Shown here piece by piece: positions 41,410 to 49,907 of a stretch of 51,759 nucleotides of DNA. The stretch is from NCBI GenBank assembly GCA_012797845.1, contig JAAZOH010000041.1, positions 1-51,759 of the forward strand, given 5' to 3'. This DNA comes from Candidatus Beckwithbacteria bacterium. GTDB taxonomy: Bacteria; Patescibacteriota; Microgenomatia; UBA1400; UBA1449. Each line of letters starts with the position of its first letter. Position 1 is the first letter of the stretch. A program made the position numbers and the translations under genes. The notes under the pieces were generated by a model. It worked only from the letters and a program-made list of their open reading frames with translations. It was not told the DNA's origin and did no database searches.

Positions 41410-42237
41410 CTAGTTCAGTTGCTGAAACCTCTTGGGTAGTAGGGGATAAAGCCACATCGCAAAATCCAGGCTATTATGACTGGCTTTGTCTTGCCAGAGC
41501 TGCGCCTCTGTTTTAGCCTTTAGAAGCCAAAGTTGCCACAAATAAGGATTTTTTTCTAGTTGTTGATTAATTTTATTTAGTAAGTCACGCTGAGTTTTAG
41601 CTGCGCTTATATATTTTTTAGTCTCTTCCATGTTGTCTGTGAAAAAAGGAATTGTGTTAATAAGTCTAAAACTTGTCTGGGACCTATTAAAATAAGTTTG
41701 GGCTAATTGTTCATAACCTAAGTCATACAGCTGTTTGCTAATAGTGGTGTAGGTAAGAGGCCAAGTAGGGTAAAAATTAAGGGTTTGAAGTAGATTGCTT
41801 TGAGGGTGTTTACTAAAACGTTGGTTTTCAAAGTAGGTATTGCCAGCTAGGAAAAAGAGTATTAGTAATACCATACTTACCCAGCGGATTTGCCATATAA
41901 AAATAGATAAACCCGTAACTCCTTGGTAAAAAAAGTTCCAAATACCAGTAATTAAGCTAAAAAACAATGCAATTATGGTTTGTAAGGCCTTTCCGCCTAA
42001 TAAAAAATAGTTTTTTATTCCTTTGGCAGCGTTTTTAAGCAATAATTTTGTCTTATCTGGAAAGTTTTTATCTTTGATTATTTGCCATTTTTGCTTTATA
42101 TATTCGTTAATTTTTTGAATAACGTTAGTAGTTTTTTGTTTTAATTCCTGGGTTTTTTCAAGGCGTTGTTCTTTCTCTTCTTGTTTTTTCTTTAGCTCAG
42201 CAATGATTTGGCGACGGGGTTTAAATTTAGGAGACAT
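41410..42237 (-). CDS. Hypothetical protein with Lys-rich coiled coil and membrane helices
   Basis: From the ATG at 42237 (an upstream TTG is rejected) the product has 275 residues. The first 85 are strongly basic and coiled-coil-like (ELKKKQEEKEQRLEKTQELK). Two or three membrane helices follow (about 90-150). The C-terminal 130 residues are outside or peripheral and contain TPR-like helical pairs (YDLGYEQLAQTYFNRSQ; NPYLWQLWLLKAKTEAQLW). No enzymatic motif is seen. It follows uppS by 38 bases. I do not recognise the family; a scaffold for envelope enzymes is a guess from its layout. Confidence 0.7.
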   Translation of the reverse strand: MSPKFKPRRQIIAELKKKQEEKEQRLEKTQELKQKTTNVIQKINEYIKQKWQIIKDKNFPDKTKLLLKNAAKGIKNYFLLGGKALQTIIALFFSLITGIWNFFYQGVTGLSIFIWQIRWVSMVLLILFFLAGNTYFENQRFSKHPQSNLLQTLNFYPTWPLTYTTISKQLYDLGYEQLAQTYFNRSQTSFRLINTIPFFTDNMEETKKYISAAKTQRDLLNKINQQLEKNPYLWQLWLLKAKTEAQLWQDKASHNSLDFAMWLYPLLPKRFQQLN

Positions 42238-42275
42238 AGTTTTTATTCTAACCAATTATGAAGTAAAACAGAAGT

Positions 42276-42974
42276 TTAAGCGCCAAAGCGGCGCTGACGT
42301 TTAGCAAAGTCAGCAAGTGCTTTATCAAATTCTTTGGTGTCAAAATCAGGCATTAACACATCTGTGAAATAAAATTCAGCATATTGAGATTGCCAAAGCA
42401 GGTAACCAGATAATCTTTGGGCACCACCGGTGCGGATAATCAAATCTGGATCCGGTAAATCGATGGTATCTAGGTATGTATTAAAATCCGCTTCAGTTAA
42501 CTTGGCAATTTCTGGTCTGGATTTATCTTGAACCAGTTTTTTAATAGCTCTAACGATTTCATCCCGCCCACCATAATTTAAAGCAATAGTGACTACTAAT
42601 TTAGTATTATTGCGAGAATCGTATTTTAGTTTTTCAATTGAAGTAACTAATTTGGGCGGTAGTTGTGATAAATCACCAATAGTATTCAGTCTAATACCAG
42701 CTTGGTTATATTTATCAACATTTTTTTGTAACACCTGCTCTAATAGTTTAAAAAGACTGTTGCAAAAGCGTCGACCCCGTTTCCAATTTTCCGTAGAAAA
42801 AGCCCAAAAAGTGACATAAGGGATACCTAATTTAAGACAATGAAAAACTAAATCATCAATGGTTTGATTGGCAACTTTGCTATGGCCAGTGATCGCTGAT
42901 CGTTTATGAAGTGTAGCCCAGCGACGATTACCATCCACAATAAAGGCTACGTGCTGAGGAAGAAGTTGATTCAT
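42276..42974 (-). CDS. uppS: Isoprenyl (undecaprenyl) diphosphate synthase
   Basis: The 232-residue cis-prenyltransferase condenses isopentenyl diphosphate into the C55 lipid carrier for wall and surface glycans. The first motif is HVAFIVDGNRRWA with the catalytic Asp; next come VTFWAFSTENWKR, ALNYGGRDEIVRA, and the C-terminal DLIIRTGGAQRLSGYLLWQSQYAEFYFTD. Standard UppS has RTSGEQRLSNF; the RTGG version is more like archaeal and CPR enzymes. It follows the pilin-like gene by 19 bases on the same strand. Confidence 0.94.
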   Translation of the reverse strand: MNQLLPQHVAFIVDGNRRWATLHKRSAITGHSKVANQTIDDLVFHCLKLGIPYVTFWAFSTENWKRGRRFCNSLFKLLEQVLQKNVDKYNQAGIRLNTIGDLSQLPPKLVTSIEKLKYDSRNNTKLVVTIALNYGGRDEIVRAIKKLVQDKSRPEIAKLTEADFNTYLDTIDLPDPDLIIRTGGAQRLSGYLLWQSQYAEFYFTDVLMPDFDTKEFDKALADFAKRQRRFGA

Positions 42975-42993
42975 GATATCAGAGCAGCTACCA

Positions 42994-43356
42994 TTAAAAA
43001 CCTAATTTTAACCCAAACATAATCTGCAAAATTTGCATGACCCAATAGGCTATAAAAATAATAGCAAAGCCAATCAAAGCTGAAACAATCATACCTTGAC
43101 CCTGTTTTACTTTATCGGGATTTCCGACTGAAACCAAGAGAGTAAAACCACCAAAAATGAGCATACCAAAAAGAATTAGACCGGCAAAGGCCATAACATA
43201 AGGAAGAAGAAGGGAGATTATCATACCAACCTTGTTGCTGCCAGACCACTGAGCAGCTTTTGATCCATCTGTTGTTAAAGGATCATAAATTTCTACCCCA
43301 GAAGCTCCAGGAAGTGTTAACCAAAATTTTGAAACGGTTTGTTTATTTATTTTCAT
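42994..43356 (-). CDS. TrbC/VirB2-like two-helix pilin protein
   Basis: From the ATG at 43356 (the upstream reading overlaps the previous gene) the product has 120 residues. Two hydrophobic helices (about 45-73 and 85-110) are joined by the basic loop GNPDKVKQGQGMIVSA. This loop is homologous to GDPEKLKQAKEIIVSA in the upstream gene, so the two arose by duplication. The pattern is that of VirB2/TrbC pilin subunits in CPR genomes. It probably forms filaments or a membrane channel with the PrgI-VirB4 apparatus encoded at 26.8-30.9 kb, although 12 kb separates them. Confidence 0.78.
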   Translation of the reverse strand: MKINKQTVSKFWLTLPGASGVEIYDPLTTDGSKAAQWSGSNKVGMIISLLLPYVMAFAGLILFGMLIFGGFTLLVSVGNPDKVKQGQGMIVSALIGFAIIFIAYWVMQILQIMFGLKLGF

Positions 43357-43360
43357 ATTT

Positions 43361-44503
43361 TTAACTAAAACCAGGGATTTGTAAAACATCAACACCAATA
43401 ATGCCCAATAAATAGGTGGCAAAAATAATAAAAAATAAACCAGCAATAGCAGATACAATAATTTCTTTAGCCTGCTTTAGCTTTTCTGGGTCACCAGCAG
43501 AAGTAATCATTAAAAATGAACCAAGACCAATTAAGAGAAAGGCTATTCCTCCCGCTAGACCGATTGCAAATTTAAACACCCAAGCAATAAATGGTTTTAA
43601 TTCATAGGGGATACAACCAATAGCAGTCTCCATGCCGTCATCATTGCCGTCACTATCTGTATCGCAGGTATCAGGTTTTATGGGAATAGGGTCAACGTCA
43701 GTGCTATTTGGATTAGTTGTACTACCAGTAATCTTGGGGGTAGTTTTTTTATCTTCTTCAGTGCAATACTCCTTTTTTAATATGGTTTGACTACAAACAC
43801 TTTGGACAATTACGCCCTGTTCTGTTTTTATGGCAAACTCATTTTCTTTCTCATTAATCCAGTATGGTGTCCAATCATTTATATTAATTGTGCTTGAGAA
43901 AGAGCCGTTTTGTGCTTGAACCTTGACTATGTTTGTGTTGTTTAAATAAATTTCAACCAAACCATTAAACGATTGGTTATCAACAACTAGATTATTAGAA
44001 GATATAGATATAGAAGTATTATTGTTATCTATACAACCACTGGGAGAAAGAGTGATATCGCAATTGTCGGGCAAAGCTAAATCGGTTTCAATTTTGTAAA
44101 AAATTTCACAAAGACCTAGACCTGTAGTGAGATTATGTAATGTAACCCACCTATTTCCATTATCTAATTCGGTAATTCCAAGAGCACCTTGTCTACTAAA
44201 AGCACTATCTCCATCTCCATCGCTATGAATAATGACGTTTAAGTTTTGAGATGGGTGGAAGGGATTAGATGTATGACCTTCAATTGTAATAGAATATTGG
44301 TCATCTGGATCAAGACTATTAGAAATTATTTGAAAAATCAATTCACTCTCTTGCCCAGAAATAATAAGATCTTTATCTATGGTTATATAGTTTAAATCTC
44401 GACAATCGGGTAATGCGGCAAACGCATTACCTTGAAAAATAAACAAAAACAAGCAATAAAAAAACAAAATTCGTATGAATATAGTGAGACTATTTAGCTT
44501 CAT
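43361..44503 (-). CDS. Secreted protein with C-terminal TrbC/VirB2-like pilin domain
   Basis: The 380-residue protein has a signal peptide (about 1-29, ending NAFA-A), an extracellular Asn/Ser/Asp-rich beta region with eight or so cysteines (about 30-260), and a calcium-binding-like DTDSDGNDDGME segment (about 285-297). The C-terminus has two membrane helices (about 312-335 and 350-372) joined by GDPEKLKQAKEIIVSA. The C-terminal module matches the next gene, so this is a pilin-like subunit carrying a large exposed domain, possibly an adhesive tip. It lies 4 bases before that gene and diverges from the SpoIID gene. Confidence 0.75.
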   Translation of the reverse strand: MKLNSLTIFIRILFFYCLFLFIFQGNAFAALPDCRDLNYITIDKDLIISGQESELIFQIISNSLDPDDQYSITIEGHTSNPFHPSQNLNVIIHSDGDGDSAFSRQGALGITELDNGNRWVTLHNLTTGLGLCEIFYKIETDLALPDNCDITLSPSGCIDNNNTSISISSNNLVVDNQSFNGLVEIYLNNTNIVKVQAQNGSFSSTININDWTPYWINEKENEFAIKTEQGVIVQSVCSQTILKKEYCTEEDKKTTPKITGSTTNPNSTDVDPIPIKPDTCDTDSDGNDDGMETAIGCIPYELKPFIAWVFKFAIGLAGGIAFLLIGLGSFLMITSAGDPEKLKQAKEIIVSAIAGLFFIIFATYLLGIIGVDVLQIPGFS

Positions 44504-44553
44504 GATAATTTGGAGTCAATCAAAAGTTCTATAGTGTATTATATAGTTAATTT

Positions 44554-46293
44554 ATGTTGAAAAGCAAAAAGACCCTCTGTTTATTGTTTGCAATTTTTGT
44601 TTGTTGTGGTTTTCTCTTTAGAAATGTGGAGCTGGTCAAAGCTGATGAGCTGGAAGACATTGCCCGGCAAATTGCGGAGTTAGAAAAAGCTAAACAGCAA
44701 AGCGAAGATGCAACCAAACCTTTAGAAGCAGAAGTAACCAGATTGGAACAGAAAATTACAAATATCCAAACCTCTCTTGCTCAAGCTGCGGCCAATATTG
44801 AAAAATTAGAAACCAGTATTGACCAGCGGGAAAAGGACTTTGATCATCAGTATCAAATTTTAACTAGTCGGGTTGAACAATTTTATAAACGCTTGCGCCA
44901 ACCACCCGAGCTACTTCTGCTTTTTTCAAGTAGTAACGCTTCTCAACTGACTAGAGAACTAAGCTACCGTCGCAGTGTAACTGAAGAAGACAAAAAAATC
45001 ATTGCTCAAATTTCTCGGGACCTATCTAGTTTAGAAAAAGATAAACAAAAAGTTGAAAATGATAAGGCTTATTTAGAGAAGCTGCGAGGACAGCTAGCAA
45101 CCCAAACTGACTTTTTTAAAGGAGAAATTGAAGGTGCTAGGGCTTATCAGGAAGACTTATCTCAGAAGATTACCGAACTGACTCAAAAACAGAAAGAACT
45201 GCTAGCCAAAAAAACGGCAACCTTCCAAATTTCAGTTGGTAACGTACCTCTAGCTGATGATCCAGCTTCCAGACCAGATTATAACCCAGGCTTTTCACCA
45301 GCTTTTGCAGCTTTTTCATTTGGAGCACCTCATTTTAAAGGCATGAGTCAGTATGGAGCCTTTGGTCGAGCCAAGGAGGGTCAGTTGGTTGAGGAGATTT
45401 TGAAAGCATATTATGGTAATGGTGTTGAAATCAAAAAAGATTATGATCCCAATACTCAAATTAATGTAGAAGGTTATGGCAATTTCTCACTTGAAGATTA
45501 TGCTAAACGGATCTATGAAATGCCTGGCAGTTGGGGTGATGAAAACGGTATGGAAGCTTTGAAAGCCCAAGCCGTAGCAGCTCGGAGTTACGCTTTAGCC
45601 CGAATGCAATCATCTGGCTCAATTTGTGCTAGTGAATCTTGTCAAGTTTTTAAGTCGGAACCAAAAGGCGGTAACTGGGAAGCGGCAGTTGATGCAACTC
45701 GTGGTTGGGTTTTGATGGCTAATGGTCAGCCTTTTTCAGCTTGGTATGCTTCTACTTCTGGTGGTTATCAGGAATCATATAGTTTTAATGGTTATTCAAC
45801 TCCTGGTTTTTGGGATACTAAAAATGGTCGGTCAGGTTGGACATCTGATGCTTATGAAAAAATTGCCGATTCGCCCTGGTTTTATAAAGGCTGGTATAAA
45901 ACCCGCGGCGGAACTAGTTGTGGTCGTTCACATCCCTGGTTATCTCAGGAGGAAATGGCAGATATTGTTAATGCCGCTATTGTTTATAGTAGTGACGAAT
46001 CAAGCCAAAGCCATTTATCTCAAGAAGACTCGAGCTGTTTTGGTGAAGCTATCCCAGATACTTGGTCTAAGGATCAGCTTAAAAGTGAAGCTAATGGCCA
46101 CGGGGGAGCGGTAACTAGTATTAGTTCGGTGTCAATTACTTATAGTGAAGATGGTACTACCTCGCAAGTTGTTTTTAATACCAATAGAGGCGCAGTTCCT
46201 ATTGATGGTCAGAAATTTTATAAAGTTTTTAATTTGCGGGCGCCCGGAGCTATTCATTTGACATCAGGGCTTTTTAACATTGAAAAGAAGTAG
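44554..46293 (+). CDS. SpoIID/LytB-domain protein with N-terminal coiled coil
   Basis: The 579-residue protein starts with a signal peptide or anchor (about 8-30), then a long coiled coil (about 32-225, resembling the CwlO/PcsB N-domain). The SpoIID domain (about 255-565) shows HFKGMSQYGAFGRAKEG, MEALKAQAVAARSYALARM, AAVDATRGWVLM and WYASTSGGYQES. SpoIID domains are lytic transglycosylases that cut denuded glycan strands; the coiled coil in CwlO-like proteins answers to FtsEX. It probably remodels peptidoglycan during growth or division. A TATAGT lies 6 bases before the ATG, so the mRNA may be leaderless. Confidence 0.88.
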   Translation: MLKSKKTLCLLFAIFVCCGFLFRNVELVKADELEDIARQIAELEKAKQQSEDATKPLEAEVTRLEQKITNIQTSLAQAAANIEKLETSIDQREKDFDHQYQILTSRVEQFYKRLRQPPELLLLFSSSNASQLTRELSYRRSVTEEDKKIIAQISRDLSSLEKDKQKVENDKAYLEKLRGQLATQTDFFKGEIEGARAYQEDLSQKITELTQKQKELLAKKTATFQISVGNVPLADDPASRPDYNPGFSPAFAAFSFGAPHFKGMSQYGAFGRAKEGQLVEEILKAYYGNGVEIKKDYDPNTQINVEGYGNFSLEDYAKRIYEMPGSWGDENGMEALKAQAVAARSYALARMQSSGSICASESCQVFKSEPKGGNWEAAVDATRGWVLMANGQPFSAWYASTSGGYQESYSFNGYSTPGFWDTKNGRSGWTSDAYEKIADSPWFYKGWYKTRGGTSCGRSHPWLSQEEMADIVNAAIVYSSDESSQSHLSQEDSSCFGEAIPDTWSKDQLKSEANGHGGAVTSISSVSITYSEDGTTSQVVFNTNRGAVPIDGQKFYKVFNLRAPGAIHLTSGLFNIEKK

Positions 46294-46300
46294 CCTATGC

Positions 46301-46306
46301 TACAAT
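46301..46306 (+). promoter_or_regulatory. Extended -10 promoter before the PH-domain gene
   Basis: TGC-TACAAT (TGC at 46298-46300) lies 11 bases before the ATG at 46318, giving a leader of about five bases. It is the same motif as at 10165-10173. Confidence 0.5.
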
Positions 46307-46317
46307 AAAGTCTAGAT

Positions 46318-46995
46318 ATGCCGGAAATTTATTCTGCTAGTGCTAAACAAGCAAACCCAACCAGTCAAGCTAAAAAATCCCAGCCTCAAAGTCAACAGAT
46401 TTTGAAGGATATCCAGTCTGAATTAGTTAAAATCCAAACGGGTGTATTGTCTGGCTTTAAAACTTTCCCAACTAAAGTCAAATTTGAAACTCAGGAAGAT
46501 CAAGAAAAAATTATCTTGTTGCTGAGACGACATTTTATCACCAATGTTTCCTGGATTGTAACTAGCTTTATTATGGTTTTAGCTCCATTTATAGCACCTT
46601 ATTTGGGTATACTTTCTTTTCTACCGACTCGTTTTCAATTGGTAACTTTTATGTTCTGGTATTTATTTGTCATTGCCTATATTTTAGAAAACTTTTTATC
46701 CTGGTATTTTAATGTTTATATTATTACTGACGAACGAGTAGTTGATGTGGATTTTTATTCTCTAGTCTATAAACGGATTTCTGATTGTAAAATTGATAAA
46801 ATTGAAGATGTTACTTTTACTCAAGGTGGCTTGCTGCAATCAGTTTTTAACTATGGTTGGATCAATATTCAAACTGCCGCTGAAATCACTGAATTTGAGT
46901 TTGAAGCTGTACCCAGACCAGCTCAGGTAGTCAAAGTATTAAATCAATTGCTAGTACAAGAAGAGCAAGAAAAAATTGAAGGGAGAGTACGTTAA
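46318..46995 (+). CDS. Membrane protein with bacterial PH (bPH2/YdbS-like) domain
   Basis: The 225-residue protein has a Gln/Lys/Ser-rich cytoplasmic N-terminus (1-60), two membrane helices (about 75-97 and 103-128), and a C-terminal bPH2 domain: YIITDERVVDVDFYSLVYKR, ISDCKIDKIEDVTFTQGGLLQSVFNYGWINIQ interrupted by the usual turn, then a final helix (PRPAQVVKVLNQLL). Proteins of this type sit at the membrane and have no agreed function. It is 2 bases before the next small membrane protein and probably co-transcribed with it. Confidence 0.85.
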   Translation: MPEIYSASAKQANPTSQAKKSQPQSQQILKDIQSELVKIQTGVLSGFKTFPTKVKFETQEDQEKIILLLRRHFITNVSWIVTSFIMVLAPFIAPYLGILSFLPTRFQLVTFMFWYLFVIAYILENFLSWYFNVYIITDERVVDVDFYSLVYKRISDCKIDKIEDVTFTQGGLLQSVFNYGWINIQTAAEITEFEFEAVPRPAQVVKVLNQLLVQEEQEKIEGRVR

Positions 46996-46997
46996 AT

Positions 46998-47222
46998 ATG
47001 GCAAATCCAGTAATTCTACCAGACACTGTTTGGCTTGTTGTAAAGTATATTTACTTAGCTGTGCTACTGTTGTTTACCTTCTTTTCAATTATTGTCGTCA
47101 GACAAATTCACCTCATGACAGCTACACTTAATGGAAGTATCGATGCTCCGCTTAAAATTGTTGGCTATTTGTATTTAATGTTAGTTATTATTGTTTTCTT
47201 CTTAGCACTCATATTGTTGTAA
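46998..47222 (+). CDS. Small two-helix membrane protein
   Basis: The 74-residue protein has two hydrophobic helices (about 10-34 and 50-73) with a short loop RQIHLMTATLNGS containing the only charges. It resembles the short two-helix proteins often found in CPR genomes (DUF5657-like, from memory). It starts 2 bases after the PH-domain gene, so expression is linked. No catalytic residues are visible. Confidence 0.7.
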   Translation: MANPVILPDTVWLVVKYIYLAVLLLFTFFSIIVVRQIHLMTATLNGSIDAPLKIVGYLYLMLVIIVFFLALILL

Positions 47223-47261
47223 TACAATAAATAGGTAGTAATAACTCAGCATAGCGATCTC

Positions 47262-49010
47262 ATGCCCAAAATAGTCTTTCATCTCTTTGGTCAAAGCGAT
47301 TTGACTAAAGTTCAATCTAAGCAGCAAACAATACTTTTACAGCTTCATCAATCCTCTATGCTTGTTTGGCTTTTGATTGGTAAAACAGAACAAATACTGG
47401 TACCTAGTTCAGAAGATCTTCAAAAAGAGATAGTCCAATACTTACCTGGGAACTTAACTATTTTTTATCAAAATCTTGTCAAAAAACTAGCCAAACCGAT
47501 TTGTTTACTGGCTATTAAAAAAGATAAAAAACCCACAACCTTACAATGTTTTGGAGATGTCCATTTTCAGGTTTTACTGTATCGGAATCAAAAGCTTAGT
47601 CAGTTGCCAATGAGTCCAATGGGTTTAAGTGGGGAATTTATGACAGGCGATACATTACTTTGGGGTACGAGCGATTTTATAAAACTTACTACTCAGCATA
47701 TTCAATTAGCTTTGCACAGCAATTCATGGCTAGAGCTGGCCAAAATACTTGGTCATGATTCCTCAAAAATAGGAGGCATTGTGCAATATTTGAGCAAGAC
47801 TCCACCTTCTTTTCCTAAAATTCCCAATCTTACAAAATTGCGGTTTAATCCTCAAGATATTAAATATAAGCTTTTTGATCAAACAAACTATATATCAAAG
47901 CGCCAAGGAACTTTTTCCAAAAAACGCCGGATAGCTTTAGGAATAGCTTTTTTATTTTTACTCTTGCTTGGAGGTAGTTTAGGTTTGGGTTATTGCAAAA
48001 AAATGCAATTTAATCAAGAAAAACAAGAGCAACAGCTAGCAGAGGCAATTACCTATAAGCTCAATCAAGCCACCTCTTTACAAAACCTTAATCCCAACAG
48101 GGCTAAAACTCTCCTTAATGAAGCCAAACAAATTTTAGAAGAATATGAGCAAAACACAGACCAAGCTACTCAAATCAAGAGCTTGCAGGAAAAATTGGAC
48201 GAAGCTTATGCTCAAGTTGCTAGACAACATCAAGTTAGAGAACCGGAAATCTTTTATGATCTTAGTCTGTTTCGGGATGGCTTTTCACTCTCGCAAATGT
48301 CTTTATCCGAAGATGACTTAGTATTACTTGATCAAGATAATCAAGTTTTAGCCTTACTTAATGTTGAGAGTAAGGCTATTAAAATTTTAGCTGGTAAAGA
48401 TTTAGTTTTTACCGATACAACTTTGGCTTCAATTCCGGCTTGGGTATTTTTAGCCTCAGATAGTAAAATTCAAATTATTGATAAACAAAGCGGGAAGCAG
48501 TTGCAAAGCTTTCGCCTCAGCAAAATCACCATTGATCAAATATTAGGCTATAGCAATAACGTGTATGTATTAGACAAAAACTTGGGCCAACTTTGGCGTT
48601 TTCGAGGCATAAAAGATAGTTTAGCTGAACCAGATGCCTTTTTCTCGCAGGAGCAAGATTTACAGGAAATTAATGATTTTGCGATTGATGGCTCGGTTTG
48701 GCTACTACGAGCTGATGGGGGAGTTGAGCAGTACACAATGGGTTTGCGGGATGCTTACTATCCTAGTTTTAGTTTAGATGTGCCACTTAAAAACCCACAG
48801 CGAATTATCACAGATGAAGACTGTAAAAACCTTTATATCTTAGATCAGGCTAACAATAGAATTGTGGTTATTTCTAAACAAGGAGAATATGTGGGGCAAT
48901 ATCTTTGGGATAAAATCCAAGAAATTGATACTATCACGGTTTCAGAAAACTTGGGCAAAATCCTGCTTGGTCTAGATGATAAGATATATGGAATTGACCT
49001 GCAGAAATAA
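47262..49010 (+). CDS. Bitopic protein with cytoplasmic domain and beta-propeller-like exterior, unknown
   Basis: The 582-residue protein has an N-terminal soluble domain (about 1-210) with no recognised motif, a basic stop-transfer (SKKRR) and one membrane helix (about 226-245). A helical hairpin or coiled coil follows (about 250-320, with NPNRAKTLLNEAKQILEEY). The C-terminal region (about 330-582) has repeated beta units such as DDLVLLDQDNQVLAL, DSKIQIIDKQSGKQL and NLYILDQANNRIVVISKQGEYV, like NHL or PQQ-type propeller blades. The topology suggests a sensor or adhesion protein that passes a signal across the membrane. It precedes smpB by 25 bases. Confidence 0.72.
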   Translation: MPKIVFHLFGQSDLTKVQSKQQTILLQLHQSSMLVWLLIGKTEQILVPSSEDLQKEIVQYLPGNLTIFYQNLVKKLAKPICLLAIKKDKKPTTLQCFGDVHFQVLLYRNQKLSQLPMSPMGLSGEFMTGDTLLWGTSDFIKLTTQHIQLALHSNSWLELAKILGHDSSKIGGIVQYLSKTPPSFPKIPNLTKLRFNPQDIKYKLFDQTNYISKRQGTFSKKRRIALGIAFLFLLLLGGSLGLGYCKKMQFNQEKQEQQLAEAITYKLNQATSLQNLNPNRAKTLLNEAKQILEEYEQNTDQATQIKSLQEKLDEAYAQVARQHQVREPEIFYDLSLFRDGFSLSQMSLSEDDLVLLDQDNQVLALLNVESKAIKILAGKDLVFTDTTLASIPAWVFLASDSKIQIIDKQSGKQLQSFRLSKITIDQILGYSNNVYVLDKNLGQLWRFRGIKDSLAEPDAFFSQEQDLQEINDFAIDGSVWLLRADGGVEQYTMGLRDAYYPSFSLDVPLKNPQRIITDEDCKNLYILDQANNRIVVISKQGEYVGQYLWDKIQEIDTITVSENLGKILLGLDDKIYGIDLQK

Positions 49011-49035
49011 TACAGGAAATATGCGGAAATAATTT

Positions 49036-49479
49036 ATGAAAATCATCAATCGTAAAGCTAGATTTAACTATGAGCTGCTGGACCGGTTTGAAACTGGAAT
49101 TGTGTTAACTGGAGCCGAAGTCAAAAGTGCTAAGGCTGGTCATGTATCTCTGGCCCAGGCCCATGTGCGCTTAATGGGTGGAGAGCTGTTTTTAATCAAT
49201 GCCACTATTTCTCCTTACAAATTTGCGGGCAATCAGGATGAGCAAGAACCGAATCGGATCAGAAAACTTTTAATGCACAAAAGCGAACTATTATCTTTGA
49301 CTAAAAAAATGGAAAGTAGTAATTTGACTCTAGCGCCAACAGCTATGTACACCAAACACCATAAAGTTAAAGTAGAAATTGCCTTAGCGCGGGGTAAAAA
49401 ACAGCATCAGAAAAAACAGAAAATAAAAGAGCAGGATTTGGATCGGGAAGCTCAAAAAATATTAAAGACTATTACTTAA
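49036..49479 (+). CDS. smpB: SsrA-binding protein SmpB
   Basis: The 147-residue OB-fold protein has NRKARFNYELLDRFETGIVLTG split over its first strands, EVKSAKAGHVSLAQAHVRL, the tRNA-mimicking INATISPYKFAG and the basic C-terminal tail beginning ARGKKQHQKKQKIKEQD. It binds tmRNA and delivers it to stalled ribosomes. The tmRNA gene lies 430 bases downstream, so the trans-translation pair is adjacent. The 3' end overlaps a convergent small ORF by 8 bases. Confidence 0.96.
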   Translation: MKIINRKARFNYELLDRFETGIVLTGAEVKSAKAGHVSLAQAHVRLMGGELFLINATISPYKFAGNQDEQEPNRIRKLLMHKSELLSLTKKMESSNLTLAPTAMYTKHHKVKVEIALARGKKQHQKKQKIKEQDLDREAQKILKTIT

Positions 49480-49729
49480 AAAATTGCATAAGAAATGCAG
49501 CGCTAACAATCCTTTCTTTTCCACTTGGTTCAATGATTCTGCATTTTAGCCCAAAACTTCCATTATGAATAACTTCTAAAACTTGAATGTCTGTGTCTGG
49601 GATTATAAAAGGCCCTTTTCCTTTAAAGTCATGCACAAGAACTGGTTTAATTAAGCTTAATAAATTGCCCCTTCTGTCCTCTGTTTGAGCCATATTGGGA
49701 GTATTATTTTTTGTTACAACATCTTTCAT
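49472..49729 (-). CDS. Small hypothetical protein between smpB and tmRNA
   Basis: The 85-residue protein is soluble with a beta-rich centre (KPVLVHDFKGKGPFIIPDTD, then IQVLEVIHNGSFGLKCRII) and a hydrophobic C-terminal end. The strand pattern recalls an SH3-like or small barrel protein, but no family is recognised. It has no good Shine-Dalgarno and is convergent with smpB, overlapping it by 8 bases. It could be a real lineage-specific gene; codon content and Gly/Asp turns favour coding. Confidence 0.55.
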   Translation of the reverse strand: MKDVVTKNNTPNMAQTEDRRGNLLSLIKPVLVHDFKGKGPFIIPDTDIQVLEVIHNGSFGLKCRIIEPSGKERIVSAAFLMQFFK

Positions 49730-49907
49730 TGCTGATTAGGTGTAATCAACGGGAAATTTTGCACTCTGAGATTCCATAATAAAAAATAAAAATATTTATC
49801 ATTTACACACAATACATTGTACGTCAATTATAGTGTGTTGTTGTATGTAAAAAATTGACAAACAAAGTATAATAAGTGCGATATTACATATTGTTTTATG
49901 TATATAT

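Noticed and set aside
49855-49873. TTGACA and TATAAT as the tmRNA promoter
   Set aside because: The two hexamers are only 7 bases apart, so they cannot work as one promoter; the TATAAT alone may still act as a -10 element.
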